Of a stretch of DNA of 64,000 nt, positions 50,361 through 62,700 are shown one piece after another. Within the stretch, counting starts at the first letter, position 1; every line of letters begins with the position of its first letter. The notes under the pieces are model-generated. The model worked only from the letters and a program-made list of their open reading frames with translations, was not told the DNA's origin and searched no databases. The stretch is from positions 144,899-208,898 of the forward strand of contig VXBP01000347.1 in NCBI GenBank assembly GCA_013400115.1, written 5' to 3'. A program made the translations under genes and the position numbers. Origin of the DNA: Rhinopomastus cyanomelas. Taxonomy: Eukaryota > Chordata > Aves > Bucerotiformes > Rhinopomastidae.

Positions 50361-50745
50361 CAGAATCACAGAATCATCATGGCTGGAAAGGTCCTCCAGG
50401 GTCATCAAGTCCAACCTTTCTCCTAGTGTCTAACCGCTAGACCATACCCCCAAGCACCACATCCACCTGTTCCTTAAACACCTCCAGGGATGGTGACTCC
50501 ACCACCTCCCTGGGCAATCCATTCCAGCACCTAACCACCCTCTCAGTAAAGAATTTCCTTCTACCATCCAATCTAAACCTCCCCTGATGCAACTTCGGGC
50601 CATTTCCCCTCATCTTATCATCACTAATTTGAGAGAAGACACCAACACCAGCCTTGCTACAACCTCCTTTAAGGTAGTTGTAGAGGGCAATAAGGTCCCC
50701 TCTGTCTTCTCTTCTCCAGACTAAACAACCCCAGCTCCCTCANTC
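50361..50745 (-). mobile_element. CR1 LINE 3' fragment between convergent genes
   Basis: It starts cagaatcacagaatcatcat and runs about 385 bases to aacaaccccagctccctc, where a single N (50743) and an abrupt change follow. It lies between the PDXDC1 and NTAN1 poly(A) signals. Confidence 0.88.
50743..50743. other. Single ambiguous base (N)
   Basis: One N sits at the right edge of a CR1 fragment, like the one at 38818. Confidence 0.97.
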
Positions 50746-50919
50746 TAGATCGGCACTCGTGCTCCCCGTAGTCTCGAAGCGCTACGGCCTGCTACCCGCG
50801 CTGAGCACATCGCTGCCTTGAACGACTCGGCATCGTTACGAAGCCCGACGGCTGCTGCAACGGAGCAGTCGCTCCTGTGGATGTAAAGCAGGGCCAGCAC
50901 ATCGCTTCTGTCAAAGCCT

Positions 50920-50925
50920 TTTATT
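50920..50925 (-). terminator. NTAN1: NTAN1 poly(A) signal
   Basis: AATAAA reads on minus about 95 bases downstream of the NTAN1 stop codon, giving a very short 3' UTR. It lies about 700 bases from the PDXDC1 poly(A) signal, so the two convergent transcripts need not overlap. Confidence 0.7.
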
Positions 50926-51018
50926 TGGAAAAGCACAGGAACGGTGGCCTCTGTGACCAGCAGCACACTTTCTGCAGCGCTGCGCCTCCCTAAAGCAGCT
51001 GTGGTGTTCTGTTCGGGG

Positions 51019-54000
51019 TCAGATCTTGTCAGAACAAACCTGTTCCCACAGCCCGTCTTCGTTTTTTTTGTAGATGCGCGGTTTCCTGTCGGGAAACAGG
51101 GAGCGAGACGGAAACGGGTGCTCTTTTAAAAAAGTTAACGTCGATCTGATGTGGGACACAAAGTGAGGAGGCTCAGCCAGCGGCGACGTGGAAAGGTTCT
51201 GAAAAACAACACGGGAGCAGGAGCTGCCTGACATTCGGAATACAAAGTCCTGCGTTGTCCTGCCTCTTAGTAAGGTTGTTTCCCACCCTCCTCAGCAATA
51301 CAGGGGGTAACTGTGACAAGACTTTATCACCCTCTCTACTCAGCTAGAAGGGAAAATCTCCCCCCAACCATCAGTGTCGGGTACCTGTAAAATCTGTTGA
51401 TCATCTTGTTCCAACCAGAAATCTACGTGTGGGAAAGGGGTCCAGAAGTAAGGCCCAATATGGAGTTGTTCCATCTCCGCATCGTAAATGTTTGTCAGCT
51501 GTAACAACACGGAAGGCCCCAGGAGTCAGTCAGTGCTCACACAGATGCATGAGACAGCACAGGCCCTTAATCTGGAAGGCCTGAAGCTGCAGCTTGTCTT
51601 ACCGCTGCTCAGCACCGCTTCACGCCAACCGCAGTGAGATTAACCAGTTATTCTGACAAACAAGACGTTAAACTACAGAAACGAACCCAAAACTGGGAGA
51701 CGCTGCTGAGATGAAGCCCATGACCTGAATCTCTTCACACAAGTTACCCTGCAGAAAGCCGCAGGGCTAGTGGTAACAGTGTGTGAGAGCTGCACTGCAG
51801 AGACACAGCTGACCCCTGCAGCAGGGGTCTGATCTTCAGCATTACCCTTTGCCTCTGCTCTTGTCTTTCATGGGCTCGTTTGTTCTGTTTCTGGCAGGAC
51901 ACCACCAAAGAAGTCTTTTCTTCAAACTTCTGACATTTCCTGGCCTCTAAACGGTCTCCACTTCTGGAAAAGTGCCCTTTTTTCCCATTGTTTTTACTCA
52001 CTGTTGCTCCTGTTAGAACATGGGCTGAACGCAAATCCTCATCCGGCCCCTTCTCCGGGAAGGTTGCAGGGAATATCTCTGCTGTTTTAACATTCACCGC
52101 TGCCAGGAAACAAGAGTTCAGTTCAGAAACACTTCTTACAAAACACTTGTTCACAGTGGCCGTGTGCTTAACACAACGATGTTGCAGGTACTTCAGAAAC
52201 CATCAAACACTGCTCTTGCATTTCTCAGCGCCACGGGCTCCTTAGCCTGGGAGAGCATGTTTCTCCCTATTTTGCTTTGGCAGCATCTCGTTATCCCAGA
52301 AGAAATTACAGAAAGCACAGAAGGAACCATGAGAAGAAGGGTGAATTCTAGCCCCTAAGGGCAGTACAGTAGCCTGACACTGACAAAAACACAGGCACGG
52401 TGACACGAGAAAAGCTGCCCCGCTTGTGCCCAGCCCCTGCTGTGTGTGCCACCCCCAGACTGTGGCACCAGAAGGAAACTTCTATCCGTGCCTCCAGCAG
52501 CAGCACCTAACTTTTAGGCCAGGCTTTACCCAGTCATTAGAAGTCATTCCCTTTAGTGCTGCAATCTGAAAAGCAATCCAGTCACAAAAACCCATCTAGC
52601 TCTCGTTTAACTCACCTATTCCATAAATGACTGGGAAGTGAATATCCTTTTCTTCTCTGTCATTTAGTTCTGTGAGGGAAACAAAAAGTGAAACCAGAGG
52701 GCTTTGGGTTTTTTTCCTGAAACATGTTCATTTAGTTGAGTGCTCTCAGACAATAACAGATCTGATGCTGCATAAACACAGGAAGCCTAAAAGAAGTACG
52801 AAGAGAAGGTAGAGGTCAGTGAGAATACAGGGGGGCCTGGAGCAGAGCTCTGCATCCCCTGCCATGTTGGGTAGCTCCAGGCAGCTGTCACTCTGTGTTC
52901 TGCACAGGCAACCCCCATGGAAAAACCCAAAATGCAGAACGGCCATGAAGCCAAGTTTCAAAGACTTAAGTCCGCAGCAGCGCTGAGACACAAGGACGAT
53001 GGAAAATGTAACCTGAACATGATTGGAAGAAAAGGAAACTACTTCTTCTTCCTTCATGTGACATCACACTCTGTGAACTAACTCAGTGAGTTTATGAGTT
53101 CACGTGAATCCCGGAGGGTGCAGCTGAAAGGTCTGTAGGAGCTTTTCTCAACTGCCTCAAGATCCACATAGACACTGCCTCTTTCCACAGGCAGCGGCCA
53201 GACAGCCTGCTCGTGATCACAGGGTGGGTACTATCAGCTGCATTTCAGCAGGTCTTGGTCAGGAGAGAATCCTCACAGCATTGTGGCCACACAGGCCAGC
53301 AGCAATAAAACACAGCACGACACATCAGGTTCGAGGGCTCATTCTGCTCTTTCGTACAGGACAGACAAAGCAGCCGCGTCCGAAAAGACCCCTGCGCTTG
53401 GAATTCAGTGCTCTAGAGACCACAAGAACTGAGGAAGCACTTCCTTACCTGTTACGCAGAAGGTCGCTAAGTGAACGTCGTCTGGTTGGAGATCGAATGC
53501 TCCTACAGCAACAACGACAGCAGCAATGTAAGAGTGACTGGTGGCAAAGCAGGTGCCGTAGCTAGGCGAGGGGCATTATCAGTGCTGCGCACGGCAGCAC
53601 AGCTGGGCACACATACCTAACGCACTGTTCCTAGATAAGGCAACAGAGCAGAAAGCGTTTCGCAGGTTTGCTTCCAACTGACTGACTTCTACACTAAAGC
53701 CACAGCTCATAAACACAACAGTAGTTTGCAGAGAGTGGCCACACGACCGCATGCTGCGCCATGTCTTCTACTGACACTGGCTTAGCTTTGGCACCTCTTG
53801 CTTTTGGTCCCTATGTATTTAACAGTTTATATTTAAATGTGTTTTCCTGAAACAGTGAGTAAACCCAGCTTTTCATCAGCTGTAAGCTGATCCTGCTTTT
53901 CACTATCCTACGCTCTTTTTTCAGCAGTCCAGCAGCAATACACTAGTACTGCTGTTTCAAACCACAACCTGATGCAGGAGAGATGCATCAGAAGGTTGAA

Positions 54001-57000
54001 ACAAATAAATTGATTAACCAAAAGAGCTGGTACAGAACTCTCACACGACAGCAATCACTAGGTGCAATGGCTACTGGGGTTTGTTTTTTGTTTATCCCCT
54101 TGGCCACCTCCCTCCAACCCTGACTGGATGTGCACAGCACAAGCCAGAGCTCTTAGAGGAGAGCGAGTACTTCATGTTTTCAGGTTGTTTCTAAAGGACA
54201 GCAATCACCTCTCTGGACTACAGAGTATTTTATAAACAGAGAAAACATCCTTCATCAGACAATTCCAAACAATGACTGGATTTTACTTGAGCACAGAAGC
54301 GACTATTTGTTTGGTGTCTCGATGAAGTCACCCACGGGTACAGAGTTGGTGACAACACCTGACCAAGAACGTGCCGCATATCGGCAGCAGAGCCAGGAGT
54401 CGAGCCCAGCTGAACTGCACCCCAGTTCTACACACTGCAATACAAACCAGGAAGAAATGCAAGTTTAGACCCTCCGCCCCGCACCGGCCACACACAGGTC
54501 TCCTGAATCCAACCCTTTTCCACACCAAGTTCTCAAGTAAACACCCTTCAAAAGGAATCTGGGTTTCTGTCCATTACAAGACAAGGGGCTCAGATCACAA
54601 ACAAACTTCACCCAAATCCAGTCAGAACTACTTTTGGGACATGAGAATGGAAAAAATGTGAACTTACTAAGAAGCTGATTAGTAAGTTTTTGTGATAACT
54701 GCCTATCATCATTGAAACCTCCAACTAGGTGCACTTCCAGCCTAACAGAGACGGAATAACAGGAAACAAGCAATTAAAAAGACATCCCAAAGTGAAGAGC
54801 TTTACAAAACCATCCCCAGCCCAAACTGCAGAGCAATCATTCGAGAAGCCTCACGCGTTACAGCCACATGCACCACGCTGGTTTGCATGAGACAGCCAGT
54901 AACAGTAATTCCATTCCAAACACTTCAGGAACCATGCAGGAAGTAGCACAAATTAAACCCTGAAAAGGCATCACACGCCTGCCAATTTGCTCTAAGCATC
55001 TGGTCAGCATCTCTGGTTTGGACTGAACTTACTAACCACCTTTACATTCCCACGAAAGGGTTAATTAAACATGAAGATTTTTTGCTCCTGTGGCCTCCTC
55101 ACAACAGGCTTACTCTCTGAAAAGTGTCCATGTAAAGACAAGTCTGGAGTTTTCAGAGACCGTCTCTCCTAAGCTCATGGAGTTTTTGTTCCTGCTGAAC
55201 TACAGGGACAAAACACACCCAGAAGGAACCTTGTTTGCTAACCTCTATTTTGCTCCTCTGTTTCCGAAACACATTGTCCCCCCCTTTTTTTTTTTAATAC
55301 ATGAGACTCAGGAAAAAATCCCATCTCAGCTTCACAGCGGAATTTACAAGAACAACAGCGTAGAAGGGAAAATATATCCTAAACCCAAACCTGGGTCTTT
55401 GGAAAATGCTGCGCAGCCGAAACAGTAAACACAAAACCTCACAGAGGCATCTTCCAGAGACGCTGTTCAAAACAGAACCATACTTGAAACTACTGCTACA
55501 AATAACCCCCAAAATCATCATCAAGGAAACTGTTTTCACGTCACACGTGGTTCCTGACCAAGAGATACTTCCTGCACAATTACCTTGTGTAAATGAACCC
55601 CACAGAATGACACAGACATCCCCCTCCTTCCAAACAGCAATAACCTTCGTGAAAAGCAGGACACAAGAAATGAGAGCAGAGCTGACCTTCCATATCCTGT
55701 GGTGTTGGAGAAAGATTTCACTGAACTCATGATGAGTGACACCTCTGCTTCTGTGTCAGATCCATCACAGTGCGTCAAGCAGGTCGCCCCGCTGCCTGAG
55801 GAAGACACAGCTAGTTAACAACATCGTGGAGGCTGTTACACTGCTGGGACTGAAATCAGTAGCCACTTGCACTCAGTTAATGTTATTAATGCAGCATGAA
55901 CAAGCATTCATTCAGCACTTCGGGTTTTGTTCTGAGCATCCCGTAACGATACCTGTGTGTCGGAGCACAACTATGTGGCAGGTAGTTGCATCATCCGATC
56001 CAAGAATGGAAACAGAACCTATTTTAAAGGAGAGAAACGGTCTAAAGCACTGCACTCTCACAAATACCGCTTTGTTAGGAGATAGAATGGTTATGTTGCT
56101 ACAGACCATCTTTAGGGGTGGTCACCGCAAACTCTCTTTGCTGGACGTACAGAAGACCTTTGGGTTCCACAATCTGAGCAGGCTGACTTCTCAGAAGTTT
56201 TGCCTTTTCCTAAAGGTAAACGACAACAGAGACTACAGTGGCTGAACTCTGAGGTGGATCCAGTACTCGACAGAAACATCCCCTCTGAAAAGCAAAGGGA
56301 CTCGGCTCAGAGAAAAGCATACACATCTGGGTTACGGAGTATTCTGAATGTTGAGGGTTTTTTGCTTTCCCTGCCACTGATCTCGTTCATTTTAAGTCCC
56401 ACCGTTCCACAGACACAAAACTCTCTTCCCTGCTTTACAGATGACAACATGGCTCTACAACGAAAAGCAGCAGGAATTGGCAAAGATGACGCGAGCCGAT
56501 ACCAGAGCTGAGCCTGGAGGTTTAATCAGCAGAGAAAGCTGCTGAAATGCAGAAGTTTCTGTCTTGGGCTGCCGCCATCCAGCGCATTGGTGCAGCGCTC
56601 ATCAAAGCCCTGCTGCCGCTTAGCTTGCTCCGGGCACGGAAGCCCAGCTGCGGCTCTGTGGCTGCGGCTCTGTGGCTGCCGCAGTGCCCGGCACAGGCCT
56701 GCTGGGCAGCCCAGCTGCACCCCGAGGCTCAGCCAGCCTTTGGTGCTCAGATCGCACTCGCTCCGTTTGCCCAAGAAACTCCTGTTGCTATAAAGGAGCG
56801 TTTCCTTAGGGCAAACACCTCCGACAGCTCTGCCCGGCAGCTCCCGGGGCAAAGTCCGCCCTAAGGATTACAACGTCCGGGCACCGGAGGGGAGGTGAAC
56901 AACCGCCCGGACGGTCCCAGCTTGACTTTAATCCCCGGCTTGTGCTATTTCGCACAGAAAGGTACGGGACGGGACAGCCCAGCCTAGTCCAGCGGCCCCA

Positions 57001-57212
57001 GCCCCGAGGCTGCCTTTGCCGTGAGCGCCGCCTCGCACAGCCCCGGGCCCGCCCCGCTCCGCCGCCGAGCATTTTCCCCTGGCCGAGGCGGACGGCTCCC
57101 CGCCGGGCCCCGCAGCAACCCGCCGGCTGACCTCGAGGGCTGGGTAGGCGCGGATCAGGTCCCCCGTGGGCCGCGACAGGTCGACCCGCTCGCCGTTAAC
57201 CAGCAGCGGCAT
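51019..57212 (-). CDS. NTAN1: NTAN1, protein N-terminal asparagine amidohydrolase (complete, 10 exons)
   Basis: Coding exons on minus, in order: 57132-57212, 56107-56209, 55953-56018, 55687-55795, 54668-54741, 53449-53502, 52616-52669, 52002-52099, 51385-51498, 51019-51198. They sum to 933 bases, or 310 aa, the same length as human. NTAN1 deamidates N-terminal Asn (after Met removal) to Asp, feeding substrates to ATE1 and the Arg/N-degron proteolysis route; it acts in the cytosol and nucleus. The N-terminus MPLLVNGERV leaves a Pro at position 2, as in mammals. The catalytic cysteine lies in SDDATTCHIVVLRHTG and falls at residue 75, matching the known mammalian Cys75. Other conserved blocks are ATCLTHCDGSDTEAEV, LEVHLVGGFNDDRQLSQKL, WTPFPHVDFW and NLSTSPLAEPPHF. 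All introns are GT-AG. The gene is tail-to-tail with PDXDC1 and lies downstream of RRN3 on the same strand. Confidence 0.96.
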
Positions 57213-57560
57213 CGCGGGAAGCGCCCAGGCCCGGGGCAGGGGGCGGTGGCTCTCCGGTCCCTCCCCAGGGCCGCGCCGGGCGCCGCCGCGTGGGGCGCTG
57301 GGAAAGTGCAGCGGCGGGGCGGAGGGAGCTGGGGCCGCGGGAGCTGCGAGGCGGCAGTAGCTGGGGCGCGGAGGGAGCTGGGGCCGCGGGAGCTGGGGCG
57401 GAGGGAGCTGCGACGCGGAGGGAGATGCGGCCGCGGGGCGGCCTGAGCCCAAGCGAGGCCTCACGGCCGGTGCCGCGGCGCCGTCAGGAAGGGGCCCGGC
57501 CCGGCCCCCTTCCAGCGCCCGGCCCACGGTGACGCTGCAGGCTCTGCGAGGCGATCCGTA
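56900..57560 (-). promoter_or_regulatory. NTAN1: CpG-rich promoter block of NTAN1
   Basis: GC- and CpG-dense sequence covers exon 1 and about 350 bases upstream. It includes a short G-rich tandem repeat (see 57315-57435). There is no TATA-like box. The 3' end of RRN3 lies about 1.6 kb further upstream, so NTAN1 has its own promoter. Confidence 0.65.
57315..57435 (+). repeat. GC-rich minisatellite upstream of NTAN1
   Basis: The phrase ggagggagctggggccgcgg occurs twice, at about 57320 and 57378, and diverged shorter copies (ggagggagctgcgacgcg, ggagggagatgcggccgcgg) follow to about 57438. The strand shown is G-rich with several GGG or GGGG runs. It sits 100-220 bases upstream of the NTAN1 start codon. 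Confidence 0.7.
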
Positions 57561-57851
57561 AGCCGTGGTAAGAAATCGTTCCAGAAAGAAGCGTGTAAAG
57601 ACGCGGATTTACAGATAAAGCTGCCTCCCAGTTCTCCCTCCCGGCAACCACAAAGCAGGATTCTCAGATAAGCCCAGAGGCCGCCGTTTTACGGTTAAGA
57701 ACCGGAACTTCTCATCCAGTTGTCTCCGCCTGAGCCCTGAGCAGAACAATCTCGGTAGCAGGGGAGCTAAATTCACTCCGCAGGGAGGAGGGAGTAGCCA
57801 GATCACCCGGGCTGCTCCCCTCCAGCAGGACAAGACGATGTCTGTAGTTTG

Positions 57852-58192
57852 GAGCAGACTGAGGGGTGCCCTCATTAATGTCTATAAATATGTGAGGGGT
57901 GGGTGTCAGGAGGATGGAGCCAGGCTCTACTCAGGGTCATCTAGTGACAGGACAAGGGGCAGTGGGTGTCAGCTGGAACAGAGGAGGTTCCATATAGATA
58001 TCAGAATTAACCTCTTCCCAGTGAGGGTGATGGAGCACACAGAGGGGGTTGTGGAGTCTCTTTCTCTGGACACATTTAAAACCCACCTGGATGTGTTCCT
58101 TTGTGACTTGATGCAGGTGATCCTGCTGTGTCAGGGGGATTGGACTAGATGATCTTTCAAGGTCCCTTCCGGTCCCTAATGTTCTGTGATTT
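57852..58192 (+). mobile_element. CR1 LINE 3' fragment upstream of NTAN1
   Basis: About 340 bases run from gagcagactgaggggtgccc to ccctaatgttctgtgattt. It lies about 640 bases upstream of the NTAN1 start codon. A short internal deletion joins ggagcacacagagggggttg. Confidence 0.93.
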
Positions 58193-58199
58193 AAGCCTG

Positions 58200-58850
58200 A
58201 ACTTAAACTGTGGAGTTCCCAACTGACTCAAGTTTTCTGCAAGTCCCTCTAGTATATTTGTTTCAGACAGTTCAGTGTCTCAACACTTTTTTTGGAACGT
58301 TATCACGACCACCCTCTTGTCACTTTTAATGAGATAGAAGTTACTGAATCACACACCTGCTGTTACAAGTTGGAAAGTTTTATGCAGCCTCATTTTGCTA
58401 AAGATGGGGCAGTGAAAGAAAGGAGAAAGGCATCAGCAACATCAAAGGATGTTTTCCTTGATGTTGATCTGAGAAAGGTTCTTCCATGCTAGGAAACAAT
58501 GTGGTTGTTTCAGACAGAAATCTATTGTTTATTACTCAGGCCTGACAGTAAAGAGGACTAAAATTAAAACCTGTCTCAATTTATCCAGGGATGAATTGAT
58601 AGCCACTGATGCATTTAGCTGTATTGCTCTCAAAACTCATTTTTGGAGTCAGAACAAACCTGGACAGGCTGGACTACCCAGAGAGATCCGTAGTTACACA
58701 CACAGAGCCACGTTTTTATCAAAGGTGTATGAATTGCACTGTCTGCATCGATCTTTATTAACTCTGAATAAAAATCTTGCCTTGAAGACCCCCAAGTTTA
58801 GATTTCAAAGAGTTTAGTCCCAAACACAGTTTTCAACTAAAGCTTACACA
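58200..58850. other. Short intergenic region between RRN3 and NTAN1
   Basis: AT-rich unique sequence lies between the CR1 fragment upstream of NTAN1 and the RRN3 3' end. The small open frames here (66 aa and 73 aa) have no recognisable motif. I see nothing functional in it. Confidence 0.5.
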
Positions 58851-58857
58851 AATAACA

Positions 58858-58863
58858 TTTATT
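58858..58863 (-). terminator. RRN3: Candidate RRN3 poly(A) signal
   Basis: AATAAA reads on minus about 900 bases downstream of the RRN3 stop codon. A second AATAAA at 59577-59572 is closer to the stop and could be used instead. The stretch 58864-59766 is otherwise AT-rich, without coding pattern, and I take it as 3' UTR. Confidence 0.45.
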
Positions 58864-59766
58864 TTCCCCACTGTTTATATTCTTGCTCAGAACTGAAAGC
58901 CAGCAACCATGAAAAGACAGAAAACCTATGCAGCAGAACTCTACACTGACACACGGACAACACGAGGACATTATGACACCATCCCCTCCTTTCTGTGAGG
59001 AAAGATTTTTGTATTTTCAGCATTCACATAAAAAACTTCCAATCCTGAAAATAAATAACCTGCCTCAGAGCGCTTCATAAGCGCCCCAGAGAAAACTATC
59101 TACAAATCATACATTCAGCTACTCCACCATTTCATCGTGTCCAGCAGTCATCACTTTCACAGACCTGAACTTTCATAGCTGGGGAAGTTGTGTGTCAGCT
59201 ACAAACCCAAGGGGTGATAATGCTTGTCACCTGAATACACTTCCCACTGCCACGTGGCTTTGCCAAATACTGTTCTACATGTAGGAAAAGCTTAAGAGGT
59301 GTTTGCAAAAGAACCAGTGTCAGACTGGATTCATGGCTTGACTGTGAGGGGCATCACACCACGACTCTGGAACCAACCCAAAACCAGTCATCAGTTTGAA
59401 TACTGACAATGGAACATATCAGTAGGAAGAAAGACCAGAACTTCACCCCTAATACAAAACCACATAAAGAAATGTCAGTAAACAAAGTTTAAGAGTCAGA
59501 AAAAAAATAGTACAAAATCCTTGTAAGTCATAAAAAGCATTTCAATGTGAAATCTGTAAAATATCACCCTATTTATTCTGTAAGCTTTTCCAGCAACATG
59601 ATTTTACCCGAACACATCTGCAGAGATCTGATGATTAAGAAACGGTATTTTTTGTTACACGTAGTTACTTAAACATTTGCCAGTTTGGTAGCTGAGCTGA
59701 AGTCTCTTTGCAGAGCTAAACACTGCACACAGTTCGCAGCAGCCTCTTTGCTTTCGCTCCTCTGTG

Positions 59767-62700
59767 TCACGGAGGGTACGGCACGAAACAGTCTGGAGGG
59801 GAGCCGATGCTGCTCACGGGGCTCCGGGTATTTGACTCGTAAGAATTCGGAGCAATTCCAACCACACCCTCATTTTGAGGGGTTTCTCCTTTCAAAAAGT
59901 CATCGTCTTCATCTTCCGAGGAGCCCTGCATACATTTAGAAGAACCAGTGAGAGCAGACTCTAGCTCTCTATTCAGCTTTGACTGACAGAAGTCATGAAT
60001 GCTGAGACCAAAGAGGGATTTCTAAAGCAAAGCTCTGAAATGCTGCAGCAAGCAAAACGTTAACAGAGCCACATCAGCGAGAATTCTCTGCGTTAGTAGA
60101 GGATGGAAAACAAAACTCTCTGTTCAAAGGACTCAAAGACCTGACATAGGACACTCATTCTCCAGCAAACTAAACAGGCTGCTTGGGACCTTCACAGAAC
60201 CATTGGATGTTCTAGGCTGGAAGGGATCTCTAGAGGCCACCTAGTCCAACCTCCCTACATAGGGGCAACTCCACCTGGGTCAGCCTGCTCAGAGCCTTAT
60301 CAAGCCTGACCTTAAATGACTCCAGAGATGGGGCCCCCACCACCTCCCCCAGGCAGCCCCTTCCAGCCATCAACCATCCTCACATTGAAGAACTTTTTTT
60401 CTAATATCCAGCCTAAACCTCTCCTTTCCCAGCTTGAACCCACTGCTCCTTGTCCTATGAGTGCAAACCCTCTAGAAAAGACCTTCCCCTGCCTTCACGT
60501 AGGCCCCCTCAGGTACTGGAAGGTCAAAAGAAGGTCCCTCCAGAGCCGCCTTTTCTTCAGGCTGAACAGCGCCAGATCTCTCAGCCTGTCCTCACACGAG
60601 AGATGCTCCATTCCCCTGCTCGTTTTAGTGGCCCTCCTCTGGACACGCTCCAGTCTGTCTACATCCCTCAGGAGGGCATCATTTAGCCAACATCTTGGTT
60701 GTTCCACAACTGGCGTGACTGGCTGGAGAGGTAAGAGTCCTGCACTGCTAACCCTAACTCCTGTGCAGCTGCAGAGAAGTGCGTTTGAAGCAGGGATGGA
60801 TCAACCCCTAAAGCTGTCTCATTTCCACCCCAGTTTCCCCTAAAAGCATAACGTGCTCTTATCTACTAAAAAGAATTATTCCTGCAATAGCAGCAGTTGA
60901 TAAAGATTTGCAAAAGCTGAACTGCATTTTGGCCAAACAAATACTACCTTTTTAATGGGTTTTTTCAGGTCCTCAAGATCTTCAGCACTGAGCTCTTCCC
61001 AAAACTGATACAAGGGCTCAATGGTCTTCTTTGACCTGAAAGAGGAATTCAAGCACGACGTGAGCTAATGGATCCAGGAGAACTCGTATGTATTTCTATT
61101 TTATTCACACAATATAAAACGCTTGGGATTTTGATAGCACACCGTAGGGTTTTAAAACCTACTCAGTCAATCCCTATATAATGCAAATTAATCCCACCAA
61201 GAAGTAACACCCATTTTACTGAGAGGTGGAAGCTACAACTGTTTGCTTGATAACTTCAGTGCAGCGAGGTTTCCTAGCTCCCAACTGGGTATTATTAATG
61301 GCTCTGCTATGCTCACAAGGAAGCATCATTTTCTTTTAAAATGTGAAGATAATATCAATTATTTTACTATTATATAATTATTATATACATACAAAATTAT
61401 ATTATTACTATACTATTGTAAAACATCATATAATTTACACTATTAAAATCCTCACATATTGTTACTGTTGGGAAATGCTTTATTATTTACTTTTACAAAA
61501 TGTTATAGCATATCTATTGTTTGGTAAGATTTAATAATACACAATATAAGCATTAATCACAGCTCCTATGAGTGAGAAAGGTCTCTGTTCTGTGGAGACA
61601 GGTTTTGCTTTTTAAGAGTCAAACCCAACCCAAACCAAAACACACCCCACAGCAGCTACAACAAAAGCTGCATGAGGCTTACAACATGATGTTTTAGAAA
61701 CTGCTGAAAAGAAAAACAAAGAAAAAAAATCACTAAACATATTATCTACTCCTTCTAGGAAACTGCATTCTGTTTCTCGTTCATCGCTGTACGTCACAGT
61801 GAGGGCAAATTTCAGTCCAAAGCTTTGATGATCTCTGGTTACTGTATGTAATGCAAAAGGTACTAAAGATCAGGGAGGAAAGTGAGCTGCATAACCAGGC
61901 AACTGGGCCCAGTCCTTCTAGGACAAGGCCTAATGGCTGTGGACATTGCTTTTTCAACTTCAGTAAAGCCTTTGATGCTGTTTCCCACAGTGTTCTTGTG
62001 TTAAAGCTGGCTGCCCGTGGCTTGGACTGCCTACACTCTGCTGGGTGAAACCCTGGCTGGACAGCCAGGTCCACAGAGTGGTGGTGCATGCAGAGAAATC
62101 CAGCTGGCTAACAGTCACAAGTGGTGTTCCCCGGTGTCAGTATTGTGGCCACCCCTGTTTAGTGTATTTATTCATGATCTGGGCAAGGGGATCGAGTGTA
62201 CCCTCAGTTAGTTTGTCAGTGACAAGCTGGGTGGGTGTGCTGATCAGCTTGTGGTCCTGCAGAGAGATCTGGAAGGCCAGTTGTATGAACTTCAGCGAGA
62301 CCGAGTGCTGGGTCCTGCACCTGGGTCACAACAACCCAGGGAGGAGGTTTTTATCACCAGCCCTGAACGTGTTTGTAAGTCATGTAGGTCTGTAGCTTAC
62401 AGCCATGGTTATCAGTGGGCTTGGCAGAGTTACACTGATGGTTGGACTCTATGGTCTTAAAGGTCTTTTCTAACCCAGGCAATTCTGTGAGTGACTGTTT
62501 CCTTTTAATTCACTGTCTTCTACAAGGTGAAAGTGAGTAGTTTAGTTTAAATTGCACCTTTTGAGCAGGTAGGGATCGAAGGGGAAGAAACTGTCAAGTG
62601 GGTTAGTGCACGTCTGCACAAGGTCACCCCCGGCGCCACTCCGAACAACTGGTATGAACTGCCTGTTGTTCCTCTCAATAATTGTGTAGCAGAACACCAA

